From contig NC_013595.1 of NCBI RefSeq assembly GCF_000024865.1, positions 10,168,001-10,232,000 of the forward strand: a stretch of 64,000 nt of DNA, in the 5' to 3' direction. Of this stretch, positions 23,690 through 32,095 are shown in pieces. Within the stretch, counting starts at the first letter, position 1, and each line of letters opens with the position of its first letter. The notes under the pieces were generated by a model. It saw nothing but the letters and a program-made list of their open reading frames with translations, was not told the DNA's origin and ran no database searches. The stretch comes from Streptosporangium roseum DSM 43021 (GTDB lineage Bacteria > Actinomycetota > Actinomycetes > Streptosporangiales > Streptosporangiaceae). The position numbers and the translations under genes are program-made.

Positions 23690-24976
23690 TCAGCGCATCG
23701 CGGGGGTGTGGGACAGGAGTCTCTCCATCCGGCCGGCGAGGACCCGGAGGCGAGGGTCCGCGCCCGAGTGCCGCCCGATCTCGCCGAGTGCCTCCCGCAG
23801 CGCGACGCGGATCATGTGGATGAGCTTTTCGGGCTTCAGGTCGAAGACGGGCCCGACCGCCCCGGCCGCCTCGTCGACCTCTCCGTACCGCAGGTGGGCG
23901 CGGAAGGCGTCTATGCGGGTGAGGGCCTCCACGCCGTAGAAGCGCTGGTTCGGCGCGAGCGCCTCGAAGTGGTCGAAGAAGCCGCGGAACTCCTGCAGCG
24001 CCCGGTCCGGCTGGTTCAGCGCGAGGTAGGTGGCCCCGACGAGATAGGACTGCCTGTCCTTCTGCAGCACGAAAAGGCCGCCCTCTCGCGCGGGGAGGTC
24101 ACGATGCATGTCCATCCAGCCGGATATCGCGTGCTGGGCCTCCTTCTCCAGCCCGATGGCGGCCCACGACCGGGCCCGCAGGAGCTTGAGGAAGGCGTCG
24201 AGGCCGTCGTCCGCCCCGTACGTCAGCCCCTCGGCGGTGCGCTGCGCCGCCTCCATGTGGTCGCCCATCCAGAAGGCCTGCCTGGCCTGCGTGAGGCGGA
24301 CCCAGCGCCGCGCCTCATGATGGTCGGCCAGCTCCGCCAGCTCCCACGCGGCCGAGGCGTGGTTCTGGGCGGCCCGCGGATCGCCGAGGTCGTCGGCCAT
24401 CCACGCGAGCAGCGCGCAGCTCCTGGCTCCGAGCGAGAGCAGTTTCCGCTTCTGGGAGGGCCGCTGGGGCCCTGCCAGGGACGTGGCGATGCGGTCGCGC
24501 AGGAGAACCGCCCGGTGGATGAGCGAGCCCGGCGGCACGTGGAAATACGAGACGGAGATGGCCGAGAGCTCGCTGTCCACCCGTTCCAGGGCGGCCTCGT
24601 CCATGTTGGTCACCGAGACGCGCCTGGCCAGCCTGATCGAGTCGCAGGAATCCCTGATCAAAGGCGTGAGATCGGAATGGTCCGGGGAAACGCCCGGGGT
24701 GCCGCCGGAAGGTTCGATCACCCGGGAGGGGAGGCTTGACATGAATCGGTCAGGCCAGATCATGCTGACGTCGATCGGCTCACCGAGACGTTCGGACAGG
24801 ACTTTGGCCACCGCGTGAGGTATGTCGCGGCGTGGGAAAGCCCCTCTGAGCCAGTGATAGGGCGCCTTCGGACTGACGCCCTCGCTGCCGCGGACATGGT
24901 TGATCTCTCGCGCGAGTTGCTCGGGCGACCAGCCCAGTCGGTCCAGGAAGCCTTGGAGCTGCGTGGTAGCGCACAC
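23690..24976 (-). CDS. HTH/TPR regulatory protein, likely cluster regulator
   Basis: A 428-residue protein. The N-terminal 70 residues (GFLDRLGWSPEQLAREINHV, then PYHWLRGAFPRRDIPHAVAK) look like an XRE-type helix-turn-helix. The rest is alpha-helical with tetratricopeptide-like pairs such as AAQNHASAAWELAELADHHE and LNQPDRALQEFRGFFDHFE. This layout matches actinomycete HTH-TPR regulators such as NsdA-like proteins that control development and antibiotic genes. The start is GTG 24976, preceded by CAGGAGGAGG with eight bases of spacing. The longer frame to 25015 would include the ribosome binding site. It converges on the biosynthetic run and is the only regulator beside it. Confidence 0.8.
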   Translation of the reverse strand: MCATTQLQGFLDRLGWSPEQLAREINHVRGSEGVSPKAPYHWLRGAFPRRDIPHAVAKVLSERLGEPIDVSMIWPDRFMSSLPSRVIEPSGGTPGVSPDHSDLTPLIRDSCDSIRLARRVSVTNMDEAALERVDSELSAISVSYFHVPPGSLIHRAVLLRDRIATSLAGPQRPSQKRKLLSLGARSCALLAWMADDLGDPRAAQNHASAAWELAELADHHEARRWVRLTQARQAFWMGDHMEAAQRTAEGLTYGADDGLDAFLKLLRARSWAAIGLEKEAQHAISGWMDMHRDLPAREGGLFVLQKDRQSYLVGATYLALNQPDRALQEFRGFFDHFEALAPNQRFYGVEALTRIDAFRAHLRYGEVDEAAGAVGPVFDLKPEKLIHMIRVALREALGEIGRHSGADPRLRVLAGRMERLLSHTPAMR

Positions 24977-25366
24977 GAAAGACGCCTCCTCCTGGCTGCT
25001 GCCGGATTTACCCACTGCTGCCGCACCGCGAGCTTAATCCACATCCAGCATACCGGACACAACCCACCGGTTTAGTATAGATTACTCGATCTTGACACGG
25101 ATCGACACCCGCCCGCTTTCCCCCCGGGCACTCACGGTTCCGGAAAAGCCCCCGAGATGCGAGACGGCGCCACTGGACGTGGCCCCGGCGGACATCCGAG
25201 ACCTCGCGTACACAGCCCCGGACCCCGTCGACCAACCCTCCGGAGGAACCCCTCCGCGACAGCTTCCCTACCGCCACCACCGCCCGGACAGGTCCCAAAG
25301 TTGTGGAATGAAGTGTTCCGTTCTGCTAGACTGGAGTCAGCACAGACCGCTTCGAAGGGAACATCC
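24977..25366. other. Divergent intergenic region (regulator and epoxide-hydrolase-like gene)
   Basis: A 390-base gap with no gene seen. The left part (25030-25090) is AT-richer, with TTTAGTATAG and TTGACA-like elements, and should hold the regulator promoter. The right end holds the promoter-like sequence described separately. Confidence 0.55.
25301..25332 (+). promoter_or_regulatory. Candidate promoter with operator-like palindrome
   Basis: TTGTGG (25301-25306) and TAGACT (25327-25332) are spaced 20 bases apart. Between them the sequence GGAATGAAGTGTTCC is nearly symmetric. The ATG of the next gene lies 35 bases downstream, after GAAGGGA. A long spacer over a palindrome is typical of MerR-type control, which remains speculative here. 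Confidence 0.35.
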
Positions 25367-26491
25367 ATGAGCACCGAGATCCGCCCCTTCCGTATCGAGA
25401 TCTCCCAGGCCGACGTCGACGACCTTCGTGAGCGCCTCGCCCGCACCCGCTGGAGCGGCGAGATCCCCGGCGCCGGCTGGAGCCGGGGTGTGCCGGTGGA
25501 CTACCTGAAGGGACTCGCCGACTACTGGGCCGGCGGCTACGACTGGCGCGGGGCCGAGGCCCGCCTGAACGAGTTCCCGCAGTTCATCACCGAGATCGAC
25601 GGGCAGGACATCCACTTCGTGCACGTGCGCTCGGCCAACCCCGACGCCACGCCGCTGCTGCTCATGCACGACTGGCCGGGCTCGTTCACGCAGTTCGCCG
25701 ACGTCATCGAACCGCTGTCGCAGGACTTTCACGTGATCGTCACCTCGACCCCGGGTGTCGGCTTCTCCGGCCCGCTCAGCGGTCCCGGCTGGAACACCGG
25801 CAAGATCGCCGGCGCGTTCGTCGAGCTGATGGCCCGCCTCGGCTACGACCGCTACGGCGTGCAGGGTGGCGGCGGCGGTGCCTGGATCGGGATCGAGATG
25901 GGCCGCCAGGCACCCGATCATGTCATCGGCATCCACCTCAACGGCCTGGTCACCTTCCCCTCCGAGGACCCTGCCGACTTCGCCGGCCTCACCGAGGGCG
26001 AGCAGGAGCGCCTGGCCCGGCTGCAGAACTTCCGTGACGACATGATGGGCTTCAACGTCCTCCAGTCCACCCGCCCGCAGACCCTCGCCTACGGCCTGCA
26101 CGACTCGCCGGTCGGGCAGCTCGCCTGGATCACGGAGAAGTTCAAGGAGTGGACCGACGCGGCCGCCGAGCTGCCCGAGGACGCCGTGGGCCGCGACCAC
26201 CTGCTGACCAACGTCAGCGTCTACTGGTTCACCGGCACCGCGGGCTCCTCGGCCAGCCTCTACTACGAGATGGCCCACGACCCGAGCGCGTGGGCGCCCA
26301 AGGAGCGCGGAACCGTCCCCACCGGAGTGGCCGTCGCGCTCTCCACCGACGTCGCCATCCGCCGCTTCGCCGAGCGCGACAGCAACATCACCCACTGGAC
26401 CGAGTTCGAGCGCGGCGGCAACTTCCTCTCCCTGGAGCAGCCTGAGCTGCTGGTGGGCGACATCCGCGAGTTCTTCGGCAAGCTCGGCTGA
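25367..26491 (+). CDS. Epoxide hydrolase-fold protein lacking catalytic Asp and His
   Basis: A 374-residue protein of the EHN/microsomal epoxide hydrolase family. The N-terminal EHN segment reads IRPFRIEISQADVDDLRERL, then TRWSGEIPGAGWSRGVPVDYL. LLMHDWPGSF is the oxyanion-hole region (family HGWPGSF). The nucleophile motif, normally VQGGDWG, reads VQGGGGG, so the catalytic Asp (position 169) is Gly. Near the C-terminus the family GGHF..EQPE reads GGNFLSLEQPE, so the catalytic His (352) is Asn. The fold and length are otherwise intact, and the frame is undisturbed. It is therefore probably not an active epoxide hydrolase and may have a binding or new catalytic role. ATG 25367 follows GAAGGGA. 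Confidence 0.9.
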   Translation: MSTEIRPFRIEISQADVDDLRERLARTRWSGEIPGAGWSRGVPVDYLKGLADYWAGGYDWRGAEARLNEFPQFITEIDGQDIHFVHVRSANPDATPLLLMHDWPGSFTQFADVIEPLSQDFHVIVTSTPGVGFSGPLSGPGWNTGKIAGAFVELMARLGYDRYGVQGGGGGAWIGIEMGRQAPDHVIGIHLNGLVTFPSEDPADFAGLTEGEQERLARLQNFRDDMMGFNVLQSTRPQTLAYGLHDSPVGQLAWITEKFKEWTDAAAELPEDAVGRDHLLTNVSVYWFTGTAGSSASLYYEMAHDPSAWAPKERGTVPTGVAVALSTDVAIRRFAERDSNITHWTEFERGGNFLSLEQPELLVGDIREFFGKLG

Positions 26492-26581
26492 CGCCGCCGG
26501 GCGGACCGCAACCGATCTGTTACGTGTCAGCCCCCTTTCCCGGGGCACTCGCCTGTCAGCCGACCTACAGGGAGCGTGAAC

Positions 26582-26854
26582 ATGACGGTTACCGGCATCA
26601 TCACCGCCATCGTCATCGGAGTCATCATCGGGGCCCTGGGCCGTCTGGTGGTCCCGGGCAAGCAGAACATTCCGATCTGGCTGACCATCGTGATCGGCAT
26701 CGTCGCCGCACTCATCGGCACCGCCATCGCGGGCGCCCTGGGCGTGGCCGCGACCAGCGGCATCGACTGGATCGAGCTGCTCATCCAGATCGGTCTCGCG
26801 GCGGTCGGCGTGATCCTGACCGTGAGCCTGTACGGCAGGCGCCACGTCCGATAG
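26582..26854 (+). CDS. GlsB/YeaQ/YmgE family membrane protein
   Basis: A 90-residue transglycosylase-associated (GlsB/YeaQ/YmgE) family protein. Three hydrophobic helices are predicted: ITAIVIGVIIGALGRLVV, WLTIVIGIVAALIGTAIAG and LLIQIGLAAVGVILTV. The turn GRLVVPGKQNIPIWLTIVIG is the family signature. Members are small stress-induced inner-membrane proteins of unclear mechanism. ATG 26582 has CAGGGAG eight bases upstream; the in-frame GTG two codons earlier is less well placed. Single gene. Confidence 0.9.
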   Translation: MTVTGIITAIVIGVIIGALGRLVVPGKQNIPIWLTIVIGIVAALIGTAIAGALGVAATSGIDWIELLIQIGLAAVGVILTVSLYGRRHVR

Positions 26855-27261
26855 AGGATCCGCCGCACCGCGGGTGACCGTGGGGGCGACAGATCGATCG
26901 GCGGCATCTGGCGGCCCCGGACCGGAAGCGATTCGCGACCGGGCCGGGGCCTCCGCCGTACCGGGCGGCTGACCGGGCACCTCCGGAGCCCGGCGCCGGG
27001 ACAGGATGGCAGGTCAGCGGCGGTTCCGGCGCACTTGCCCCCGCCTCAGACGGGGGAGTTAACTGGATGGAGTGCCGCACGACCTCGGCATGAAGGATGG
27101 TCGTGCGCGCCGGTGGACGATCCCGTCGCCGTGGTCCCTGCGGTGGCCCGCCGCCCACGCCGGTACGGGCGCAGGCCCCTGCGGCCCCCGGATTCAGTGA
27201 AACCGGCCGCCACCGTCGGCCGCCCTCTCTGACAGCCGCCCCGCGGCCGAGGCAGGACACC
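26855..27261. other. 407-base gap without a recognised gene
   Basis: GC-rich sequence with open frames on both strands, but none with a ribosome binding site or recognisable product. No strong palindrome was seen. It probably holds the promoter of the DUF2267 gene. Confidence 0.5.
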
Positions 27262-28068
27262 ATGGATTACCAGGAGTTCATCACGATCGTCGAGCAGGTC
27301 GCCGACATCTCGGGCGAGGAGGCGGAGAGCGTCGCCTGCCTGACCCTCCGGCTGCTCGCACGGCGCGTGACTCCCGGCGAGGCCAGGGATCTCGGCGAAC
27401 GCCTGCCGGAGCCGCTGCGCCCGTGCCTCGAACCCGACGGCCCTCCCGAGAGGTTCCACGTCGACGAGTTCGTCCGGCGCGTCGCCGAGCACACCGGGGT
27501 CGACGCCGGGACCGCCGCGGAGCAGGCGCGCGGCGTGCTCGCCGCGCTGTGGAGGGCGGTGGGCCCCGACGAGTTCGAGGACCTCCGCTCCGAGCTGCAC
27601 AAGGACTTCTATCCGCTCATGGACACCGCGACGGCGGCGGCACCCCCGCCGGCCGAGGACGAGCCGCCGTTCGCGGGCAACCTCTCCTGCGACGAGTTCC
27701 TCGACCGCGTCGCGGAGCTCGCCGCGACCGATCGCGACCACGCGCACCGCGCCACGGAGGCGGTGCTGGACATGCTCGGCCTGCGGCTGTCCGCGGGCCG
27801 GGCCGCCGACCTGGTGCCGCTGCTGCCCCTGCGGTTCCGTCCCGCCCTGCGACGGGGCGGGGCCCGCAGCCGCGGCGGGGCGGTGCCGCTGTCGCCCGAC
27901 GTCTTCCTGCACGATGTCGCCGGCCGCGCCGGGGTCACCCGGGGGGACGCGACCAGGGACGTGCGAGCCGTGTTCGCGGTGCTGCGCGAAGCCATCGGGG
28001 AGAAGGAGTACCACGACACGATCGCCCAGCTCCCCGGCGAGTACCGGCCGCTGCTGAGACAGGGGTAG
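27262..28068 (+). CDS. DUF2267 domain protein, two repeats
   Basis: A 268-residue soluble protein. MDYQEFITIVEQVADISGEEAE begins the first DUF2267 half, with RRVTPGEARDLGERLPEPLR. FHVDEFVRRVAEHTGVDAGTA and the later CDEFLDRVAELAATDRDHA, with LRLSAGRAADLVPLLPLRFR, repeat the pattern. There are therefore about four half-repeats, i.e. two domains, joined by a Pro-rich linker near residue 125. The family is small, acidic and helical, of unknown role; single-domain members are common in actinobacteria and often stress-linked. ATG 27262 follows GCAGGA. The frame extends upstream to 27097, but those residues are low-complexity. It is alone, with an exporter gene 136 bases downstream on the same strand. 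Confidence 0.82.
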   Translation: MDYQEFITIVEQVADISGEEAESVACLTLRLLARRVTPGEARDLGERLPEPLRPCLEPDGPPERFHVDEFVRRVAEHTGVDAGTAAEQARGVLAALWRAVGPDEFEDLRSELHKDFYPLMDTATAAAPPPAEDEPPFAGNLSCDEFLDRVAELAATDRDHAHRATEAVLDMLGLRLSAGRAADLVPLLPLRFRPALRRGGARSRGGAVPLSPDVFLHDVAGRAGVTRGDATRDVRAVFAVLREAIGEKEYHDTIAQLPGEYRPLLRQG

Positions 28069-28204
28069 GACCGCCCGCGCCGGGCGGCGGCATGTCATGG
28101 CCGCCGCCCCCGCGCACCCACAGCCCGGACCGGACCGGGCCGGACCCGCCGCACCGTCAGCGTTCGGTCAGCGCCCCGTCAACACGGTCGTCGAAGCTCC
28201 GTGC

Positions 28205-29764
28205 ATGACTGTTCCCTCACCCCGCAAGTGGGGCACGCTGGTGATCGCCTGCCTCGCCATGCTGCTGCTCGCCATCGACCTGACGGTGCTGCACCAGGCC
28301 GCACCCAAACTGGTCGAGGAGATGCGTCCCTCGGCCCCCCAGTTCCTGTGGATCGTCGACGTGTACGGCTTCGCGCTGGCCGGGCTCCTGGTCACCATGG
28401 GCAACGTCGGCGACCGGATCGGGCGGAGACGGCTGCTGCTCATCGGCATGACGGCCTTCGGGGCCGTCTCCGCCCTGACGGCCTACGCGCCGACGCCGGA
28501 GTGGCTCATCGTGGCACGGGCGCTGCTCGGCGTCGCCGGCGCCACCATCATGCCGTCGACCCTGTCGATGATCAGAAACGCCTTCACCGACCCCGGGGAG
28601 CGGACCACCGCGGTCGGCATCTGGAGCAGCGTCTCCGCGCTGGGCTTCGCCCTCGGTCCCGTGGTCGGCGGGGCGCTTCTCAACTCCTTCTGGTGGGGCT
28701 CCGTCTTCCTCGTCAACGTGCCGGTCGCCGTGCTGATCGTCGTCGTCGGATCCGTCGTGCTGCCCGAGTCGCGCAACCCCCGGCCGGGGCGGCTCGACCT
28801 GGTGAGCGTGCCGCTCTCCGTCGTCGGCGTCATCGCCGTCATCTACGCCCTCAAGACGGCGGCCCACGACGGCGTCGCCGGGGCCGGCGTCTGGGTGGCG
28901 GCCGTCGCCGGCCTCGTCTCGCTCGTCCTGTTCACCCGGCGGCAGACCCGGCTGGCGGAGCCCCTCATCGACGTCCGGCTCTTCGGCCACCGGGCCTTCT
29001 CCGGGGCGGTCGGGGCCAACGTCGTGTGCATCTTCTCGATGCTCGCCGCGTCGCTCGCCTTCGCCCAGTACTTCCAGCTCGTCCTGGGCTGGTCGCCTCT
29101 CGTGTCGGGACTCGCCGGCCTGCCCGGCGGGCTGGGCGCGGCGGTGGGCGGGGCACTGGCGTCCCCGCTGGTCACCGCCCTCGGCCGGGCACGGGTCGTC
29201 GCCTTCGGGCTGGGGCTGAGCGCCGCCGGATTCGTCATGTACGGCCAGGTGGACATGGACACGGGCTACGCGTACATGATGACCGCGATGATCATCACCT
29301 CCATGGGGACCGGATTCACCTTCGCCGTCACCAACGACACCATCCTCGCCTCGGTCCCGAGGGAGCGCGCGGGCGCGGCGTCCGCGATCGCGGAGACCGC
29401 CCAGGAGATGGGCGGAGCGCTGGGCATCGCCGTACTCGGGAGCGTGCTGAACGGCGCCTACCGCAACAACCTGCGGCTCCCGGCCGAGGTGCCCGCCGAT
29501 GCGGCGGACCAGATCAGGGAGTCGCTCGGCGGAGCACTGGAGACCGCCGCCGCCCTGCCCGCGCGGCTGGCGGGGACGGTCACCGAGACCGCCCGGCAGA
29601 CGTTCGTCGACAGCATGCAGATGACCGTGATGACCGGCGCGGTCCTGCTGGCCCTCCTCGCGGTGGCCGCGCTGCCCACCCTGCGCGGCGTCCCCAAGGT
29701 GATCGCCGAGGTGGACCTGGACGACCAGGGCAGAGCCCAGGACGGGCCCGTCGCGGCCCGATAG
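28205..29764 (+). CDS. MFS exporter, DHA2 (14-TMS) drug:H+ antiporter type
   Basis: A 519-residue membrane protein with fourteen hydrophobic segments. Signature stretches are LAIDLTVLHQAAPKL (helix 1), VDVYGFALAGLLVTMGNVGD followed by RIGRRR (loop 2-3), and the antiporter motif C GFALGPVVGGALL. ERAGAASAIAETAQEMGGAL is typical of the SmvA/EmrB-like branch (QacA group). Members expel cationic dyes, antiseptics or antibiotics using the proton gradient. ATG 28205 gives the usual short N-terminus. No TetR or MarR repressor adjoins it, so its regulation is not apparent. Confidence 0.93.
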   Translation: MTVPSPRKWGTLVIACLAMLLLAIDLTVLHQAAPKLVEEMRPSAPQFLWIVDVYGFALAGLLVTMGNVGDRIGRRRLLLIGMTAFGAVSALTAYAPTPEWLIVARALLGVAGATIMPSTLSMIRNAFTDPGERTTAVGIWSSVSALGFALGPVVGGALLNSFWWGSVFLVNVPVAVLIVVVGSVVLPESRNPRPGRLDLVSVPLSVVGVIAVIYALKTAAHDGVAGAGVWVAAVAGLVSLVLFTRRQTRLAEPLIDVRLFGHRAFSGAVGANVVCIFSMLAASLAFAQYFQLVLGWSPLVSGLAGLPGGLGAAVGGALASPLVTALGRARVVAFGLGLSAAGFVMYGQVDMDTGYAYMMTAMIITSMGTGFTFAVTNDTILASVPRERAGAASAIAETAQEMGGALGIAVLGSVLNGAYRNNLRLPAEVPADAADQIRESLGGALETAAALPARLAGTVTETARQTFVDSMQMTVMTGAVLLALLAVAALPTLRGVPKVIAEVDLDDQGRAQDGPVAAR

Positions 29765-29798
29765 CCGCCCCGGGCACCCGCCGGCCGATTCCCCGGTC

Positions 29799-30053
29799 CT
29801 AGAAACTCACCCCTCTACCGGACCTGAAGGGGACGAGCCAGGCGAAGACGACACCGCTGAAGTTCACCAGCATGCCGTGCGCCGTCTGGTGACTGCCCTG
29901 CTCGGAGACCTCAAGCCGGACCACCGACCCCTTCTGCATCCATCCCGCCAGATCGTCCTCGGTGGGTGGGTCGCCGTGCAGGCGCAGCATCAGGTCGTGG
30001 GCCTGTCCGGCCATTCGGAGGTGGAGCTCGCACGTGGGCTCGCTGTTCGCCAT
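29799..30053 (-). CDS. Small hypothetical protein
   Basis: An 84-residue product. CELHLRMAGQAHDLMLRLHG, then EVSEQGSHQTAHGMLVNFSGVVFAWLVPF, suggest a compact alpha/beta domain without a signal peptide or membrane helix. It starts at ATG 30053; no good ribosome binding site is visible. It converges on the DHA2 exporter with a 34-base gap. I do not recognise the family. The codon pattern (GC-rich third positions) supports a real gene. Confidence 0.55.
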   Translation of the reverse strand: MANSEPTCELHLRMAGQAHDLMLRLHGDPPTEDDLAGWMQKGSVVRLEVSEQGSHQTAHGMLVNFSGVVFAWLVPFRSGRGVSF

Positions 30054-30629
30054 CGATCTGCCGTTCGGGCGGAGTGTGCGCCGCGCAGTGGCTCGGCGCC
30101 GTCTTCCAGACTACTCCGCTCCCATCCGGTCCCCGTGTGCCGCGACAGGCGAGCGGGGTGTCCGAAACCCGGGTTCGAGCACACGTGCTGCCCAGAAAGA
30201 CGGTGTCCCTATTCCCCGCCCCAGGCGCGCTACCGAGGGGAAGGAATACATGAAGGCCATTCATATCGGACTTCGGCAAGCGCCTGCGGCAATCCGCTCC
30301 ACGAAAACGATTCCGCCGGCGCGATCCGCCCTCTTGACACCCGGCCGGGGAACCGGAAACTCAACATGAGGCGAACATCAACCCCGCTCCGGGGAAATAA
30401 CAGATCAACAGGAAAGACGGAAGACCGATCGAGAGCACAGGATGCATGGAAATCTCTGGAGAAGTCCAGATATAGCCTGTTAGCACCACAACCACAGGTC
30501 GGCGCGGGACCGATTTCGGACAGACCCTATCATGGCTTATGTATTATTTATAAACCAATAGCCATAAGTGCCAATTACTCAGCCCCTTTACCTTCCCAAT
30601 AGATCACGGTCAGTCTAATATTTGGACCT
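30054..30629. other. 576-base AT-richer region upstream of the envelope operon
   Basis: Apart from the short frame at 30250-30369, no gene is seen. From about 30480 to 30629 the DNA is markedly AT-rich for this window (GTATTATTTATAAACC and similar) and includes an ATGGCT/AGCCAT inverted pair near 30531 and 30570. It is probably the operon's regulatory region. Confidence 0.6.
30250..30369 (+). CDS. Candidate 39-residue peptide
   Basis: An ATG preceded by GGGGAAGGAATAC, one of the better ribosome binding sites in the window, opens a 39-codon frame beginning MKAIHIGLRQAPAAIRSTKT and ending GRGTGNST. The peptide is basic and rich in Ser, Thr and Pro. It has no cysteines and no membrane segment. 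It lies 260 bases upstream of the seven-gene envelope operon on the same strand, so it might be a leader peptide or an unrecognised small protein. The case rests mainly on the ribosome binding site. Confidence 0.33.
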   Translation: MKAIHIGLRQAPAAIRSTKTIPPARSALLTPGRGTGNST

Positions 30630-30632
30630 ATG
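30616..30632 (+). promoter_or_regulatory. -10 element placed for a leaderless transcript
   Basis: TAATAT (30616-30621) ends eight bases before the ATG at 30630. That spacing would put the transcription start at or next to the A of the start codon. No Shine-Dalgarno sequence precedes this ATG, consistent with leaderless translation. No clear -35 box was seen. Confidence 0.42.
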
Positions 30633-32069
30633 TCATGGCGTGCATCAGATTTCCCAGATAGGCAGGCTGGGCCCTCTGGCCGCGGTGGCGCTTCCCCCGA
30701 GCGCGAATCGGATCAGTCGCCAGACTGGCACCCCGAGCGACTCGCCGCATTCGATTGGCGGAAGCTCATTCTGTCCGGGGCGATTTTATCGATCTTCGCC
30801 GGAGTCGGGCTCTGGCTCGCCACGAGAGACCACACCGAACCCCAGGCCCTGGTCGCGAATCCCACCCCCCAGCCCTCCGACACCGGCTGGGGGACGATTG
30901 TCCCCCCGCCGTCGACGCCGACGCCCTCCGCCCCGGCCCCGGCGGGCAGGAGCACACCCGCCCCCTCCCCGCCGGAGGGCAGGAGCACACCGGCCCCCTC
31001 CCTCCCGGCCCCCGTGGGCAGGAGCACACCCGCCCCCTCGGCGCCGGCCCCGGAAGTCAGGGCCACGCCGGCCCCCTCGGCGCCGGACGGCGGGAGCACG
31101 GCCGGACCGTCCTCCCAGGCGAAGGAGGCCTCCACGGAAGGGGCGAGGGTCACGGTCCCTCCCACGGCCCCTCCCACGGTCGGCCCCTCGGCCAGAGCCC
31201 GCGCGTCCCAGCTCTCCGTCCAGCAGGTGTACCGCATCCACGGCCGCTACCAGCGAGGCCTGTCGGCGGCTCAGGCCGCGCTGAACCACGGCGCGATGGG
31301 GAAACTGGAGCACGGGCTGGCACTGGAGATGACACGGGCGAGCTTCAAGACCGCCCGGCTGGAGGGCACGTCGGTGGCGTCAGGGATATGGCCCAACCCG
31401 AAGGTGTGGGTCCCCCGCCATGTCGAGGGCAGCCCCGACTGGTTCGTGGCGGTCTCCTACGATCCGGGAGTCGCCCGGATCACCGACGTGATGAGCTCCA
31501 CCCCCGCCGGATGGCGGCTGGTGGCCTCCGCGGCCGACACGCGCGCCACTCCCGCCCGGTTCCCCAAGATCGAAACCGACTCCGACGGCTACGCCACGAG
31601 CCTGCCCGAGAACGCCCCCGGACTGCTCGCGACCCCGCGCCAGATCGCCCGTGCCCACCTGGCGAGCATGGAGAACGCCGAGCTGGACCCGGCGTTCGCC
31701 GACGGACCGTGGACGAGCGACACCGTGACGTTCTGGCAGCAGGAGCGCGCCCAGCTGGAGGAGGCCGGCTGGACCCTCAGGCTCTCCTATCTGCCGGAGG
31801 GCCCGGTGCGCGCGCTGAGGACCAGTGACGGGGGCGCACTGATCTGGTATGCCGCCCGCTCGACCGACGCGCGCAAGGCTCAGCGCGTGGGTGCGAAGGT
31901 CACCCTGAAGGGTTCGGCCGCCGTCCGCACCGAGAACAGGTCCTTCACCCGCTCGGTGAGCGCGACCTACGGACGCATGTACGTAGCCCATGTCCCCCCC
32001 GCCGGTTCCACTGAGCCCGTCCGCGTGCTGGGTGAGTGGAGCGATGTCCTGGAGAGCCACGGCGACTGA
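30630..32069 (+). CDS. Single-pass membrane protein with Pro-rich extracellular linker
   Basis: First gene of the envelope operon, 479 residues. An N-terminal cytosolic stretch of about 43 residues precedes one transmembrane helix (LILSGAILSIFAGVGLWLAT). A Pro/Ala/Ser linker with repeated GRSTPAPS units (about residues 75-190) follows, then a globular domain starting near VQQVYRIHGRYQRGLSAAQAA. That domain has WFVAVSYDPGVARITDVMSS, WTLRLSYLPEGPVRALRTSD and a C-terminal VLGEWSDVLE. It recalls DUF8094-like actinobacterial lipoproteins but I cannot confirm this. The linker repeats are 24-36 base DNA repeats in frame. Topology is N-in, with the domain outside the membrane. Confidence 0.8.
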   Translation: MSWRASDFPDRQAGPSGRGGASPERESDQSPDWHPERLAAFDWRKLILSGAILSIFAGVGLWLATRDHTEPQALVANPTPQPSDTGWGTIVPPPSTPTPSAPAPAGRSTPAPSPPEGRSTPAPSLPAPVGRSTPAPSAPAPEVRATPAPSAPDGGSTAGPSSQAKEASTEGARVTVPPTAPPTVGPSARARASQLSVQQVYRIHGRYQRGLSAAQAALNHGAMGKLEHGLALEMTRASFKTARLEGTSVASGIWPNPKVWVPRHVEGSPDWFVAVSYDPGVARITDVMSSTPAGWRLVASAADTRATPARFPKIETDSDGYATSLPENAPGLLATPRQIARAHLASMENAELDPAFADGPWTSDTVTFWQQERAQLEEAGWTLRLSYLPEGPVRALRTSDGGALIWYAARSTDARKAQRVGAKVTLKGSAAVRTENRSFTRSVSATYGRMYVAHVPPAGSTEPVRVLGEWSDVLESHGD

Positions 32070-32095
32070 CACCCCCTGGAAGAAGAGGAACATCC

